A stretch of DNA of 64,000 nucleotides from Streptomyces sp. NBC_01197 (GCF_036010505.1 NZ_CP108569.1:2544001-2608000), one strand, 5' to 3'. Shown: positions 32,937 through 41,272, counted from the stretch's first letter. Numbers and translations are program-made. Notes: a model not told the origin generated them from the letters alone.

Positions 32937-34199
32937 GTGGTGAATGTGTCGTCCCAATCCCGAACCTCGGCTTTAACCACAGAGGCACTGGACGAGCCCA
33001 CATCGCGCGGGCGGATGTGGTGGCTGCTGGCGGCGCTGATCGTGGTTTCCCTGAATCTGCGGGCCCCGATCTCGGCGGTATCGGCGCTCCTGACCCCCAT
33101 CGCGTCCGATCTGGGCCTCTCCGGTCTGAGCCGGACAGGCCTGACCGTGCTGCCCACGGTCTGTCTCGCGCTCTTCGCCTTCGCCGGCCCCGCGCTGGTC
33201 CGCCGGATGGGCGAGGAACGCCTGGTGGCGACCGGCCTGGTCGTGCTGCTCGTCGGCAACCTGATCCGTACGGAGCGGAGCGAGGCCGGGCTCTTCCTCG
33301 GCACCCTGCTGGCGGTCGCCGCGATCGGGGCGATCAACGGCACCATCCCCGGTCTGATCAAGCGGAGGTTCAGCAGCCGGCTCGCGCCGGTGATGACCCT
33401 TTACACGATCGTCCTGACGCTGGGCGCGGCCGGCGCCTCGGCGCTCGCCCCCCGGCTGAGCGGCGGCGGGGGGACACACTGGCTGGCCTCGCTCGCCTGG
33501 ATCACCGTCCCGGTGGCGGTCGTCGCCTGCGTGGCCTGGCTGCCCGTCCTGCGGCAGCGCGCCGCCGCCGCAGGACGACCCCGGATCCCCGCCGCGCTGT
33601 GGCGGGACGGACTGGCCTGGCAGGTCACCGCCTTCTTCGGATTCATGGGCCTGTCCTTCTACTTCGTCCTGGGCTGGCTGCCGACGATCTGCCACCAGCG
33701 GGGCATGACGCTCACCGAGGGCGGCCTCGTGCAGGCGGTCACCTCCCTGATCCAGGTGGCAGGCTCCCTCTCGATTCCGGTACTGATCCGACGGCTGCCC
33801 GACCAGCGGGGCATCGCGGTCGTCGTCGCCGTACTCAACGCCGGCGGGCTGATCGCGCTGGTACTGGCGCCGATCTCCGCCGGCGCGTGGGTCGCCGCGG
33901 TGCTGCTCGGCCTGTCCCAGGGAGCCGGGTTCGCGCTGGGGCTGACCTTCATCGGGCTGCGCGCCCAGGACGCCGACACGGCCGTCGGCCTCTCGGGCAT
34001 GGCCCAGGGTGTCGGCTACCTCATCGCCATCCTGGGGCCGCTGGTCGGCGGGGTGCTGATCACCGCATCCGCCGGCCTCACAGCAGCGCTCGTCCTGCTG
34101 CTGGTCGTCACGGCCGGCGAGCTGGTCGCCGGCCTGGGCGCCGGGCGCAACCGCCACGTCCTCGAACCGGCCACGACCCGGTCCGGCACCACACGATAG
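32937..34199 (+). CDS. MFS transporter, CynX/NimT-like
   Basis: The roughly 420-residue protein has about 12 hydrophobic segments and a first helix LLAALIVVSLNLRAPISAVS typical of CynX-type carriers (the LRAP motif). Candidate starts are TTG 32931 and GTG 32937, 32940 and 32946; 32937 is used here without a clear ribosome site, and a leaderless transcript is possible. A TTA codon lies at 32973-32975. It is followed seven bases later by the ArsR-rhodanese gene, so the two form an operon. Confidence 0.8.
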   Translation: MVNVSSQSRTSALTTEALDEPTSRGRMWWLLAALIVVSLNLRAPISAVSALLTPIASDLGLSGLSRTGLTVLPTVCLALFAFAGPALVRRMGEERLVATGLVVLLVGNLIRTERSEAGLFLGTLLAVAAIGAINGTIPGLIKRRFSSRLAPVMTLYTIVLTLGAAGASALAPRLSGGGGTHWLASLAWITVPVAVVACVAWLPVLRQRAAAAGRPRIPAALWRDGLAWQVTAFFGFMGLSFYFVLGWLPTICHQRGMTLTEGGLVQAVTSLIQVAGSLSIPVLIRRLPDQRGIAVVVAVLNAGGLIALVLAPISAGAWVAAVLLGLSQGAGFALGLTFIGLRAQDADTAVGLSGMAQGVGYLIAILGPLVGGVLITASAGLTAALVLLLVVTAGELVAGLGAGRNRHVLEPATTRSGTTR

Positions 34200-34206
34200 G
34201 TCTGTC

Positions 34207-34899
34207 ATGTCCGAGCTGAACACACAGAAGCTGAACACACATCAGCTGAGCGCCCCGATCTACGCGGAGCTGTCACGGGTCGGCAAGGTACTGGCCAGCC
34301 CCCTGCGGCTACGCCTGCTCGACCTGCTCGACGGGCGCGAACGCACCGTCGAACAGCTCTCCCAGGAGTCCGGCATCCCGTTCAAGAACACCTCGGCCCA
34401 GTTGCAGCAGCTCCGCTCGGCCCACCTGATCAACAGCCGGAAGGTCGGCACGCGCGTGCTGTACCGCCTGGCCGACGACGAAGTGGCCCGGTTCCTCGGT
34501 GTGTTCCAGGAGTTCACCGAGCGGCGCCTGGCCGACCTGCGCAGCGTCATCGACGACCAACTCGGCGACCTGAGCGAGCTGGAGCCGGTGACCGCGGACG
34601 AACTGACCGCCCGGGTCGCCGGCGGGGCGCTGGTCATCGACGTCCGCCCGAGCGACGACTACGCGATGGGGCACGTACCCGGCGCCCTCTCCCTCCCGTC
34701 CGGTCAACTCCTGAGCAGACTGGGCGAACTACCGTGCGACGCCGAGATCATCGCCTACTGCCACGGGCCCTTCTGCGTGGCCTCGGCCGCATGCGTCCGG
34801 CTGCTCCGGGAGCAGAACCGGCAGGCACATCACCTCGCGGGTGGCTTCACCCGCTGGCACCGCACCGGACACCCCGTACACCCCGAGCCCGGCCCGTAG
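34207..34899 (+). CDS. ArsR-type helix-turn-helix regulator fused to a rhodanese domain
   Basis: Residues about 20-105 are an ArsR winged helix (LASPLRLRLLDLLDGRERTV, SAQLQQLRSAHLINSRKVGT). Residues about 130-225 are a rhodanese domain with VIDVRPSDDYAMGHVPGALS and a Cys in AYCHGPFCVASA at the active-site loop. Such fusions are proposed to sense sulfane sulfur or oxidants. It is co-transcribed with the MFS gene and probably binds the palindrome at 32912-32929. Confidence 0.85.
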   Translation: MSELNTQKLNTHQLSAPIYAELSRVGKVLASPLRLRLLDLLDGRERTVEQLSQESGIPFKNTSAQLQQLRSAHLINSRKVGTRVLYRLADDEVARFLGVFQEFTERRLADLRSVIDDQLGDLSELEPVTADELTARVAGGALVIDVRPSDDYAMGHVPGALSLPSGQLLSRLGELPCDAEIIAYCHGPFCVASAACVRLLREQNRQAHHLAGGFTRWHRTGHPVHPEPGP

Positions 34900-34967
34900 A
34901 GCCGAGCCGTCATGTCCCGCCGCCGTCATGTCCCGATGCCGTCACGTCCACTGAGGAGAAGGCAACC

Positions 34968-36167
34968 ATGCGCATACGAGGAAGTCGGGTCGCCGTCGTG
35001 GGCGGCAGTATCGCCGGCTGCGCCACGGCCGTCGCCCTGGCGCGGGCAGGCTGCGAGGTCACCGTGCTGGAGCGCAGCCGGGGCGGCTTGCGTGACCGCG
35101 GCGCCGGGATCACCCTCCCGGCTTCGCTCTACGGTGAGCTGCTCGACGCGGGATACCTCGATTCCGGCATGCGGGTGCTGGAGCGTCCCGAGCTGATCTG
35201 GCTCACCCGCGCGGAGCGGTCGGCCGAGGGCCGGGTGGTCGGCCGTCAGCCGTACCCGTCGATCATGGCGAGCTGGGCGCTGGTCTGGCGAGGGCTGCGC
35301 GGACAGGTGCCGGACCGCGATTACCACGAGGGCGCGGTGGTCACCGGCGTCCGGCAGCAGGACGACGGCGTCGGGCTCTGGATCAACGACCGTCCCGCCG
35401 GAACGTACGACGCCGTCGTCGGCGCCGACGGCTACCGCTCCACGGTGCGGCCGGTCGTCGCACCGGAGGCCGCCGTGCGGTATGCCGGGTACGCCGTGTG
35501 GCGCGGCGACTACCCCGCCGACCGGGGGGCGGACGGCCCGCAGTCCCCGTTGCTCGACGACTTCGTCGCGGTGGGCTTCCACGGCGGCCACGCCGTGTTC
35601 TACCGCATTCCCGACGCCGGTACCGGCGGCTTCCGGCAGAACTGGGCGCTGTACGGCAGCGTGCCCGACGACCTCTACCCGGCCGGGGCCGCCCCGGTCC
35701 CCCGGGGGCGGGTCACCGAGACCACCGCGACGTACCTCGACGAGCTCATCACCCGCGAACTGCCGCCCGTATGGGCCGAAGCGGTGCGGCGCACCGAGCG
35801 GCACGAACTGTCCATCAACCCCATGTACGACACCACGGTCTCCCGCTACACCAAGGGCGCCCTGCTGCTGGCAGGTGACGCCGGCGCGATCGCCCGCCCG
35901 CACACCGGCGCCGGCGCCGTGAAAGCGATCCAGGACGCCTGCTCCCTCGAACGCGCCTGCCAGGAACACAAGACCTGGGCGGAGGCACTGGCCGCCTTCG
36001 ACACCGCGCGGTGCGGCGCCGGCAACACCCTCACCGAACTCGGCAAGCACCTGGGAAGGATGCGCATCGCGGATTCCCCGGACTGGTCCACTCTGACGCC
36101 GGCGGACTTCGACGCCTGGCTGCACGCGAACACGCACGGCTGGCGGAGCGCGTACGACCCGACCTGA
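34968..36167 (+). CDS. FAD-dependent monooxygenase
   Basis: The 399-residue flavoprotein has VAVVGGSIAGCATAVALARA at the N-terminus, VVGADGYRSTVRPV in the middle and LLLAGDAGAIARPHTGAGAV toward the end. The GGSIAG variant of the nucleotide motif recalls 2,6-dihydroxypyridine-type hydroxylases, so an N-heteroaromatic substrate is possible. TGAGGAGAAGG precedes ATG 34968. It forms a pair with the O-methyltransferase downstream, suggesting hydroxylation followed by methylation. Confidence 0.85.
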   Translation: MRIRGSRVAVVGGSIAGCATAVALARAGCEVTVLERSRGGLRDRGAGITLPASLYGELLDAGYLDSGMRVLERPELIWLTRAERSAEGRVVGRQPYPSIMASWALVWRGLRGQVPDRDYHEGAVVTGVRQQDDGVGLWINDRPAGTYDAVVGADGYRSTVRPVVAPEAAVRYAGYAVWRGDYPADRGADGPQSPLLDDFVAVGFHGGHAVFYRIPDAGTGGFRQNWALYGSVPDDLYPAGAAPVPRGRVTETTATYLDELITRELPPVWAEAVRRTERHELSINPMYDTTVSRYTKGALLLAGDAGAIARPHTGAGAVKAIQDACSLERACQEHKTWAEALAAFDTARCGAGNTLTELGKHLGRMRIADSPDWSTLTPADFDAWLHANTHGWRSAYDPT

Positions 36168-36244
36168 CCCGCCCGTCCCGACCTGCCCCGCCTGACCCGC
36201 CTGACCCGTAGGAACGACGTCCATCACCCACCCAGGAGGAAGAG

Positions 36245-36886
36245 ATGTTCACCCTGCCCCCCATCACCCTGCCCGGCATCGACGAGTACGCGGAGGCCCA
36301 CTCGGCCCCGGACCCGGCCCAGTTGGCCGGCGTCACCGGGAACGACATGGGCATGGGCCACTTGGTCAGCGGCCGCCTCGTGAGCGGTCTGCTGCGGATG
36401 TTCATCCACTCTATTCAGCCGAAACTGATCCTCGACATCGGCACCTTCACCGGCTATTCGGCGCTGTCCATGGCCGTCGCCCTGCCCGATGACTCGCGGG
36501 TGATCAGCTGTGAGATCGACCCGGAGCGGGCAGAGGTCGCCCGGAAGAACATCGCGGAGGCCGGCTACGCCGACGTCATCAGCGTGCGGGTCGGTCCCGC
36601 ACTCGACACGATCGCCGGGATCGAGGAGCCGCTGGACCTGGTCTTCATCGACGCGGACAAGCCGAACTACCACTCGTACTACTCCGCGACGCTGCCCAAG
36701 CTCGCCCCAAGGGGACTGATCGCGTGCGACAACACGCTGTGGCGCGGGGAGATCATCGATGCGGACAGCACCGATTCCGATGTCCGGGCACTCCGGCAGT
36801 TCAACGACGCCGTCGCCGCCGACCCACGGTGCGAGTCCGTGATGCTGACCGTGAGGGACGGAGTCACGCTCATCCGCCGCGCCTGA
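36245..36886 (+). CDS. Metal-dependent O-methyltransferase (caffeoyl-CoA OMT-like)
   Basis: The 213-residue protein has LILDIGTFTGYSALSMAVAL, DLVFIDADKPNYHSYYSATL and ACDNTLWRGEI, matching the cation-dependent OMT family with Asp and Asp-Asn metal ligands. CCAGGAGGAAGAG precedes ATG 36245. It probably methylates the hydroxyl introduced by the upstream FAD monooxygenase and is the last evident cluster gene on this side. Confidence 0.9.
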   Translation: MFTLPPITLPGIDEYAEAHSAPDPAQLAGVTGNDMGMGHLVSGRLVSGLLRMFIHSIQPKLILDIGTFTGYSALSMAVALPDDSRVISCEIDPERAEVARKNIAEAGYADVISVRVGPALDTIAGIEEPLDLVFIDADKPNYHSYYSATLPKLAPRGLIACDNTLWRGEIIDADSTDSDVRALRQFNDAVAADPRCESVMLTVRDGVTLIRRA

Positions 36887-36917
36887 GACGGCCCGAGCGG
36901 CTACCGGCGGCGGAGGG

Positions 36918-37307
36918 TCACACCTCCCCCAGCCCGTCCACCAGCTTCTTGGGCGCGATGAGCCGGTACGCGTCGACGACGAGCTCGCGCACTTCCGCCC
37001 AGTCGACCGGCGCATCGAGGTAGACACCGACCCAGTCGCGCCCACCGTAGGGCGGCGAGAAGAACCGGTCGGGTTCGGCGGCGATCATCGCCTCTTTGGC
37101 CCCCACCGGAGCCGGCACCCAGAAGCTCCGCCTCCCTGCCGGGTGCCGCTCCGAGATCTGGGCCAGCGTCCGCCGCCGAATCCGCCACGCCGGCTCACCG
37201 TGGTGATTGGCCCCCTCGACCACCTCGGGCAGCCCCAGACACACGGCGCGCAGCCGCTCCTCCACGTCATCCACATCGTCCTCGGCCATACCGTGTTCGT
37301 CGGCCAT
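36918..37307 (-). CDS. MmcQ/YjbR-family protein
   Basis: The about 129-residue protein shows CLGLPEVVEGANHHGEPAWR, FFSPPYGGRDWVGVYLD and a C-terminal DAYRLIAPKKLVDGLG, typical of MmcQ/YjbR (a small double-wing DNA-binding-like fold of uncertain function). An 18-base segment is tandemly repeated at the start, giving MADEHG twice. ATG 37307 or 37289 could be used; GGGGA lies 11 bases before the former. It is convergent with the cluster and may already be core genome. Confidence 0.85.
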   Translation of the reverse strand: MADEHGMAEDDVDDVEERLRAVCLGLPEVVEGANHHGEPAWRIRRRTLAQISERHPAGRRSFWVPAPVGAKEAMIAAEPDRFFSPPYGGRDWVGVYLDAPVDWAEVRELVVDAYRLIAPKKLVDGLGEV

Positions 37308-37372
37308 ACCGTGTTCGTCCCCTCTCCACCGCGGCAGTCCCCGCGCACTTCCGGAAGCCGGTTTCCCAGCAC

Positions 37373-37470
37373 CATTCCACACGGGAAATAACGAGGGGCC
37401 CGACTCGGAAGAGCCGGGCCCTGTCTGACCTGAATGTCCGCCAGGCCGCCGACGTGGTGTCGTTCCCGGT
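37373..37470. repeat. Integration-scar-like repeat R1 with terminator hairpin
   Basis: A CCCAGCACC stretch followed by a GGCCCG/CGGGCC hairpin and CTGACCTG resembles the region at 38572-38650 (R2) at roughly 70 percent by eye. Sequences of this kind often follow integrase genes of actinomycete integrative elements. It lies between the MmcQ and PIN-toxin genes. Confidence 0.45.
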
Positions 37471-37887
37471 TCAGTCGGCGGTGCCTGACTCCACAACCCA
37501 CTCGGCTTGCAGACCGCTCACCGAAGCAACCATGTCGAAGTCGCCGTCGTAGTGCAGGACCGTGGCTCGATGCCGCTCGGCGGTTGCCGCGATGAGGACG
37601 TCGGCCAACGACAGCGCCCTGTGAAAGCCGGCGTTCAGGGCCAGAGCTTGGATCTCGAGTGCCCGCTCGAACTCCTCATCATTGCAGGGCAGGTAGTCGA
37701 ATCCACGGAGCAGGGTGCGCAGTCGCAGAGCCTCGGGCTTTCCGCGCGCCGAGTACAGAACTTCATACTCGGTCGGGGCACACACCGCCAGGAGCCCATC
37801 GCGGTCCAGCGCATCCAGCCGCGCCCGCACCGCCGGTTTACCTCGGCGGGCCAGAGCCGACTTGTCAATGAGATAGCGCCCGTTCAC
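37471..37887 (-). CDS. vapC: PIN-domain ribonuclease toxin (VapC type)
   Basis: The 138 residues hold the PIN acidic residues: YLIDKSAL (Asp8), PTEYEVLYSA (Glu), SLADVLIAATA and HYDGDFDMVA (Asp). It would cleave RNA when freed from its antitoxin. It overlaps the antitoxin gene by four bases (37884-37887). Confidence 0.87.
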   Translation of the reverse strand: MNGRYLIDKSALARRGKPAVRARLDALDRDGLLAVCAPTEYEVLYSARGKPEALRLRTLLRGFDYLPCNDEEFERALEIQALALNAGFHRALSLADVLIAATAERHRATVLHYDGDFDMVASVSGLQAEWVVESGTAD

Positions 37888-38135
37888 GCCGCCGAGGTCC
37901 CACCTTCGCGCTTCAGAGATCCATCGGGATTCCGAGGCCCCGTCTGCGAACGGATTTCCGCGAACACGTCCTCGAACTCGCCCTCGTCCATGGCGTCGAA
38001 CAACTCCCGGCGCAGCCGTAGCTTCACCCCCTCCTCCATGGCCGCCCGCACTGCGGCGGCTTTCGTCTTCACCCCGTACATCCTCATCGCCTGGTCGACG
38101 ATCTCGTCGTCCAGATCGATCACAGTCCTGGCCAT
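37884..38135 (-). CDS. vapB: RHH-type antitoxin (VapB type)
   Basis: The 83-residue protein begins with MARTVIDLDDEIVDQAMRMY and KTKAAAVRAAMEEGVKLRLR, a ribbon-helix-helix N-terminus, followed by an acidic toxin-binding tail. GGAGGGAG precedes ATG 38135. It neutralises the PIN toxin encoded immediately downstream and likely represses the pair through the repeats at 38169-38199. Confidence 0.85.
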   Translation of the reverse strand: MARTVIDLDDEIVDQAMRMYGVKTKAAAVRAAMEEGVKLRLRRELFDAMDEGEFEDVFAEIRSQTGPRNPDGSLKREGGTSAA

Positions 38136-38168
38136 CAGCACTCCCTCCGCAGATCTACAATCCAGCAA

Positions 38169-38199
38169 TGATATCAATTCCAAGTCGGAAATGATATCA
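38169..38199. promoter_or_regulatory. Operator of the vapBC pair
   Basis: The palindrome TGATATCA occurs twice, at 38169-38176 and 38192-38199, 23 bases apart (about two helical turns) and 34-64 bases upstream of the antitoxin start. Paired palindromes are usual for RHH antitoxins. Confidence 0.68.
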
Positions 38200-38571
38200 G
38201 GGAGGCGGGTGACACCTAGCTCAGAGGCAGGGGTGCAGCGCCCGAAATCGATCACTATCCGGAGGTTGAGACCCTCCAGGCAGAACAGTCCCGCATCCGC
38301 CCTCGCGGTGCACGGGCGTGCGTGAACATCAGACAGCGGGTGCGCTGCCAGCTCCATCGGCTGCCAGGGCAGGAGTCAGCGCACAGCCACATCCGTTGCT
38401 GCGCCAGCTGTACTCGCGGGGCCGCCCATAATGCCGGGGCCTCAGCAGAATGAGCGATGAGGACACGAAGAGCACAGTCTGACCGCCCCAGTACTTGGCA
38501 CTCGCCTCAGCAAACCCGTTCTCTCCCTACAGCGCAGATCACATCGTGGCTAGGGGTCAGCTACCCCAGCG

Positions 38572-38650
38572 CCACCCCAGCACGGGGAGAACGAAGGGGC
38601 CCGACCCCGAAGAGTCAGACCCCTTCTGACCTGCACTTTTGCCAGATCAG
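38572..38650. repeat. Integration-scar-like repeat R2
   Basis: A CCCAGC...CCCCAGCACGG stretch, an AAGGGG/CCCCTT hairpin and CTGACCTGCA resemble R1 at 37373-37470. It leads into the ychF-like 32-base segment at 38673. A third partial copy (CCCAGCACCATCCCAGCACG) is at about 38727. Confidence 0.5.
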
Positions 38651-38672
38651 TGACGTGACGGTAAGTCACCCG

Positions 38673-38704
38673 CTACACATTGAAGCGGAGCTCCACCACA
38701 TCCC
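38673..38704 (-). other. Copy of the ychF 3' end (attachment-site-like scar)
   Basis: This 32-base segment matches 43142-43173, the last codons of ychF, at 30 of 32 positions. Read on the minus strand it still encodes DVVELRFNV and the stop, against DVVEFRFNV in ychF. Duplication of a gene 3' end is the normal footprint of a site-specific integrase that restores its target gene. Confidence 0.65.
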
Positions 38705-38872
38705 GTCTGACCTGCGGTTATGTGAGCGCATCCCAGCACCATCCCAGCACGGGATTCACTGCAAAGTACAAGAAGGTCTCGAAGCGCCAAGACTACGCAT
38801 CGACGCCCACTTCGGGTACGGGCCGCACAGCATTCCAGGCGCTGTAATACTTTCTGTACTAGACTGGCGACC

Positions 38873-39148
38873 ATGAAGTCACCCCGCCCCGGAGGCACGG
38901 AGAACATCTCCGTCTCGATGCCCGCGGAACTCCTAGGTGCTCTGCGCACACGTACCGGCAAGCGCGGCGTGTCCGCGTACGTGACCGCGGCGGTCCAGCA
39001 TCAGCTCGCCATGGACGGCCTCGCCGAGATCGTGGCCGCCTACGAAACCGAGCACGAGCCACTGAGCGACGCCGAAGTCCAGGCCGCGCAGAGCGAACTT
39101 TTCGGTGACTCACCGGCGCCCTACGCGTCGAACGACAGCGCCGCATGA
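38873..39148 (+). CDS. RHH-type antitoxin
   Basis: The 91 residues contain NISVSMPAELLGALRTRTGK and GVSAYVTAAVQHQLAMDGLA, a ribbon-helix-helix motif, and an acidic C-terminus. TAATACTTTCTGTACTA just upstream may be the promoter/operator. The stop overlaps the next start (ATGA), the usual toxin-antitoxin arrangement. The pair faces away from vapBC. Confidence 0.75.
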   Translation: MKSPRPGGTENISVSMPAELLGALRTRTGKRGVSAYVTAAVQHQLAMDGLAEIVAAYETEHEPLSDAEVQAAQSELFGDSPAPYASNDSAA

Positions 39149-39552
39149 AGGAGCCCGCGGCCAGGTCCCTGGTGCTCGACTCCCAGGCACTGTCGCTGCT
39201 ACTGCGCAACGATCGCCAGACGATCACCCGAATCGAGGCCGCTCGACGCGTGGGCGTGCCCGTCCTCGTATCTGCCCTGACGGTGGTCGAGGCCGTCTAC
39301 GGGAAAACGGACACCGCCCGGCTGCGCTGGCTGCTCTCCCGCCTTCAGGTCCAAGACGTCACCCAAGCGGACAGCCTCACCGCTGTGCAGCTACTGAGCG
39401 ATGCCGGCGGCCTACACGGCCACAAGTACGCCATCGACGCCCTCGTCGCCGCGATGGCGCTCCGCTCTCCGGCACCCGTACTCGTGCTGACCTCGGACCG
39501 CGACGACTGGTCGAAACTGTGCGGCGACCGCGTACAGATCAAGGATGTCTGA
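39145..39552 (+). CDS. PIN-domain toxin
   Basis: The 135-residue protein has SLVLDSQALSLLL (Asp), LTVVEAVYG (Glu), KYAIDALVAAMAL (Asp) and VLTSDRDDWSKL (Asp), the PIN nuclease set. It is translationally coupled to the antitoxin gene. It lies 63 bases before the left end of the IS256-type element. Confidence 0.82.
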   Translation: MKEPAARSLVLDSQALSLLLRNDRQTITRIEAARRVGVPVLVSALTVVEAVYGKTDTARLRWLLSRLQVQDVTQADSLTAVQLLSDAGGLHGHKYAIDALVAAMALRSPAPVLVLTSDRDDWSKLCGDRVQIKDV

Positions 39553-39615
39553 CCCCTCGGCGCCTACTCAGGTTGAATCTACCTGCTGATCGACTGCTGC
39601 TTCATAGAAGGCATC

Positions 39616-40996
39616 GGGACTGTAAAACGTTCGGTGTAACTCCCGATCATGGAAGATGCATCGATGACCAGCGACAACGTGACCGAGGCCGATCCTGTCG
39701 AGCCGTCTGAGGCGGTTCCGTCGAAGCCTGTGGACGACCGGTTGATTGACGAGCTGGTGGGCCGGGCTCAGGCCGAGGGCCTTCAGCTGACCGGCGAGGG
39801 CGGGCTGCTCCAGCAGCTGACCAAGCGGCTCCTGGAGTCGGCTCTCGAGGGCGAGATCACCGACCACCTCGGCTATGACAAACACGATCCCGCCGGGAAG
39901 AACGGTGGCAACTCCCGCAACGGCACCCGATCCAAGACCGTGCTGACGGATGTCGGCCCGGTGGAGATAACTGTGCCCCGCGACCGTGAGGGTTCCTTCG
40001 AGCCGAAGATCGTCAAGAAGCGGCAGAAGCGTCTGTCCGGCGTGGACGAGATGGTCATCTCGCTCGCGGCGAAGGGCCTGACCACCGGCGAGGTCCAGGC
40101 CCACCTTGCCGAGGTCTACGGCGCCGACGTGTCCCGTCAGACGATCTCCACGATCACCGACAAGGTTCTCGAGGGCATGGCCGAATGGCAGAACCGGCCG
40201 CTCGACGCCGTCTACCCGGTGGTCTTCATCGACGCCATCCACGTGAAGATCCGCGACGGCGCGGTCGCCAACCGGCCCATCTACGTGGCCTTGGCGGTCA
40301 CGACCGAGGGTCGGCGCGACATTCTCGGGCTGTGGGCCGGCGACGGCGGCGAGGGCGCCAAGCACTGGATGCACATCCTCACCGAGATCAAGAACCGCGG
40401 CGTGAACGACGTCCTTATGCTCGTCTGCGACGGACTCAAGGGCCTGCCCGACGCGGTCGAGACCGTCTGGCCGCAGACGGTCGTGCAGACCTGTGTGGTC
40501 CACCTGCTGCGGAACTCCTTCCGCTATGCCGCCCGCCAGGACTGGGACAAGATCGCGAAACTCCTCAAGCCCGTCTACACCGCGTCGACCGAAGACGCCG
40601 CACTCGAGCGGTTCGCGGAGTTCGCCGACGCGTGGGGCAAGAAGTATCCGGCGATCGTGCGGCTCTGGGAGAACGCGTGGGAGGAGTTCACTCCCTTCCT
40701 CCGCTTCGACACCGAAATCCGCCGCATCGTCTGCACGACGAACGCGATCGAGTCCGTGAACGCGCGGATCCGACGGGCGGTGAAAGCCCGCGGCCACTTC
40801 CCCAACGAGCAGGCCGCACTGAAATGCGTCTACATGGCAATCATGTCGCTCGACCCGACCGGCAAGGGCCAAGCCCGCTGGACCATGCGCTGGAAGACAG
40901 CCTTGAACGCCTTCGACATCACCTTCGACGGCCGACTCTCCGCAGCCCGCCAGTAACCCTCAACAACCCGAGTTACACCGCTCGTTTGACAGACCC
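39616..40996 (+). mobile_element. IS256-family insertion sequence
   Basis: The element is about 1381 bases long. Imperfect 27-base terminal inverted repeats (39616-39642 and 40970-40996) match at 23 of 27 positions. They enclose one transposase gene. The eight bases outside each end (AAGGCATC and GGTCCTGG) do not match, so no target-site duplication is left. The right end abuts a truncated integrase gene. Confidence 0.85.
39649..40956 (+). CDS. IS256-family (Mutator-type) transposase
   Basis: The 435 residues show LLESALEGEITDHLGYDKHD, VFIDAIHVKIRDG (first Asp), LVCDGLKGLPDAV (second Asp) and ICTTNAIESVNARIRRAVK-like RIVCTTNAIESVNARIRR near the end, all standard for the family. Length is normal and the frame is intact, so the element may still be active. 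Confidence 0.93.
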   Translation: MEDASMTSDNVTEADPVEPSEAVPSKPVDDRLIDELVGRAQAEGLQLTGEGGLLQQLTKRLLESALEGEITDHLGYDKHDPAGKNGGNSRNGTRSKTVLTDVGPVEITVPRDREGSFEPKIVKKRQKRLSGVDEMVISLAAKGLTTGEVQAHLAEVYGADVSRQTISTITDKVLEGMAEWQNRPLDAVYPVVFIDAIHVKIRDGAVANRPIYVALAVTTEGRRDILGLWAGDGGEGAKHWMHILTEIKNRGVNDVLMLVCDGLKGLPDAVETVWPQTVVQTCVVHLLRNSFRYAARQDWDKIAKLLKPVYTASTEDAALERFAEFADAWGKKYPAIVRLWENAWEEFTPFLRFDTEIRRIVCTTNAIESVNARIRRAVKARGHFPNEQAALKCVYMAIMSLDPTGKGQARWTMRWKTALNAFDITFDGRLSAARQ

Positions 40997-40998
40997 GG

Positions 40999-41265
40999 TC
41001 CTGGCGGCCCGCCTGCGCGAAGGCCGGCATACCGAAGGGCACCGGACCCCACGCCCTCCGGCACCACTACGCCAGCCTGCTGATCAAGCACGGCGAGTCC
41101 GTGAAGACGGTCTCCGAGCGCCTCGGCCACACCAACGCGGCCATGACGCTGAACATCTACACCCACCTGTGGCCCGACTCCGAGGAGCGGACCCGGGCCG
41201 CCGTCGACAAGGCGTACGCGGACCAGTCCGCCGATGCCCAGCCACAGGTCGACAAAGCGGCGTAG
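40999..41265 (+). pseudogene. Tyrosine integrase, C-terminal remnant
   Basis: The 88 residues keep the end of the catalytic domain: GPHALRHHYASLLIKHGESV (His-x-x-Arg), SERLGHTNAAMTLNIYTHLW (His and the Tyr nucleophile) and PDSEERTRAAV. The frame reads back to the edge of the IS256 element and no N-terminal part exists on the far side. It is a dead integrase, cut by IS insertion with loss of adjacent DNA. Confidence 0.85.
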
Positions 41266-41272
41266 CCGCTCC

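Larger units (their letters stand above)
38200..38872. other. Non-coding scarred region between the two toxin-antitoxin pairs
   Basis: No supported gene. It contains the R2 repeat with a terminator-like hairpin, a 32-base copy of the ychF 3' end, and a further CCCAGCACC fragment at about 38727-38755. It is described as the debris of integration events. Confidence 0.55.

Noticed and set aside
1..36900. Possible NRPS or PKS assembly line in the cluster
   Set aside because: No adenylation, condensation, ketosynthase or carrier-protein motifs are found in the window. Such genes could lie to the left.
37373..37440. Possible tRNA gene or tRNA fragment serving as an att site
   Set aside because: The hairpin does not extend to a cloverleaf, and no T-loop GTTCRANNC box was seen; the ychF 3' end explains the duplication better.
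39608..41004. Target-site duplication of the IS256 element
   Set aside because: Flanking octamers AAGGCATC and GGTCCTGG do not match, and shifting the ends by one to three bases does not produce a match.
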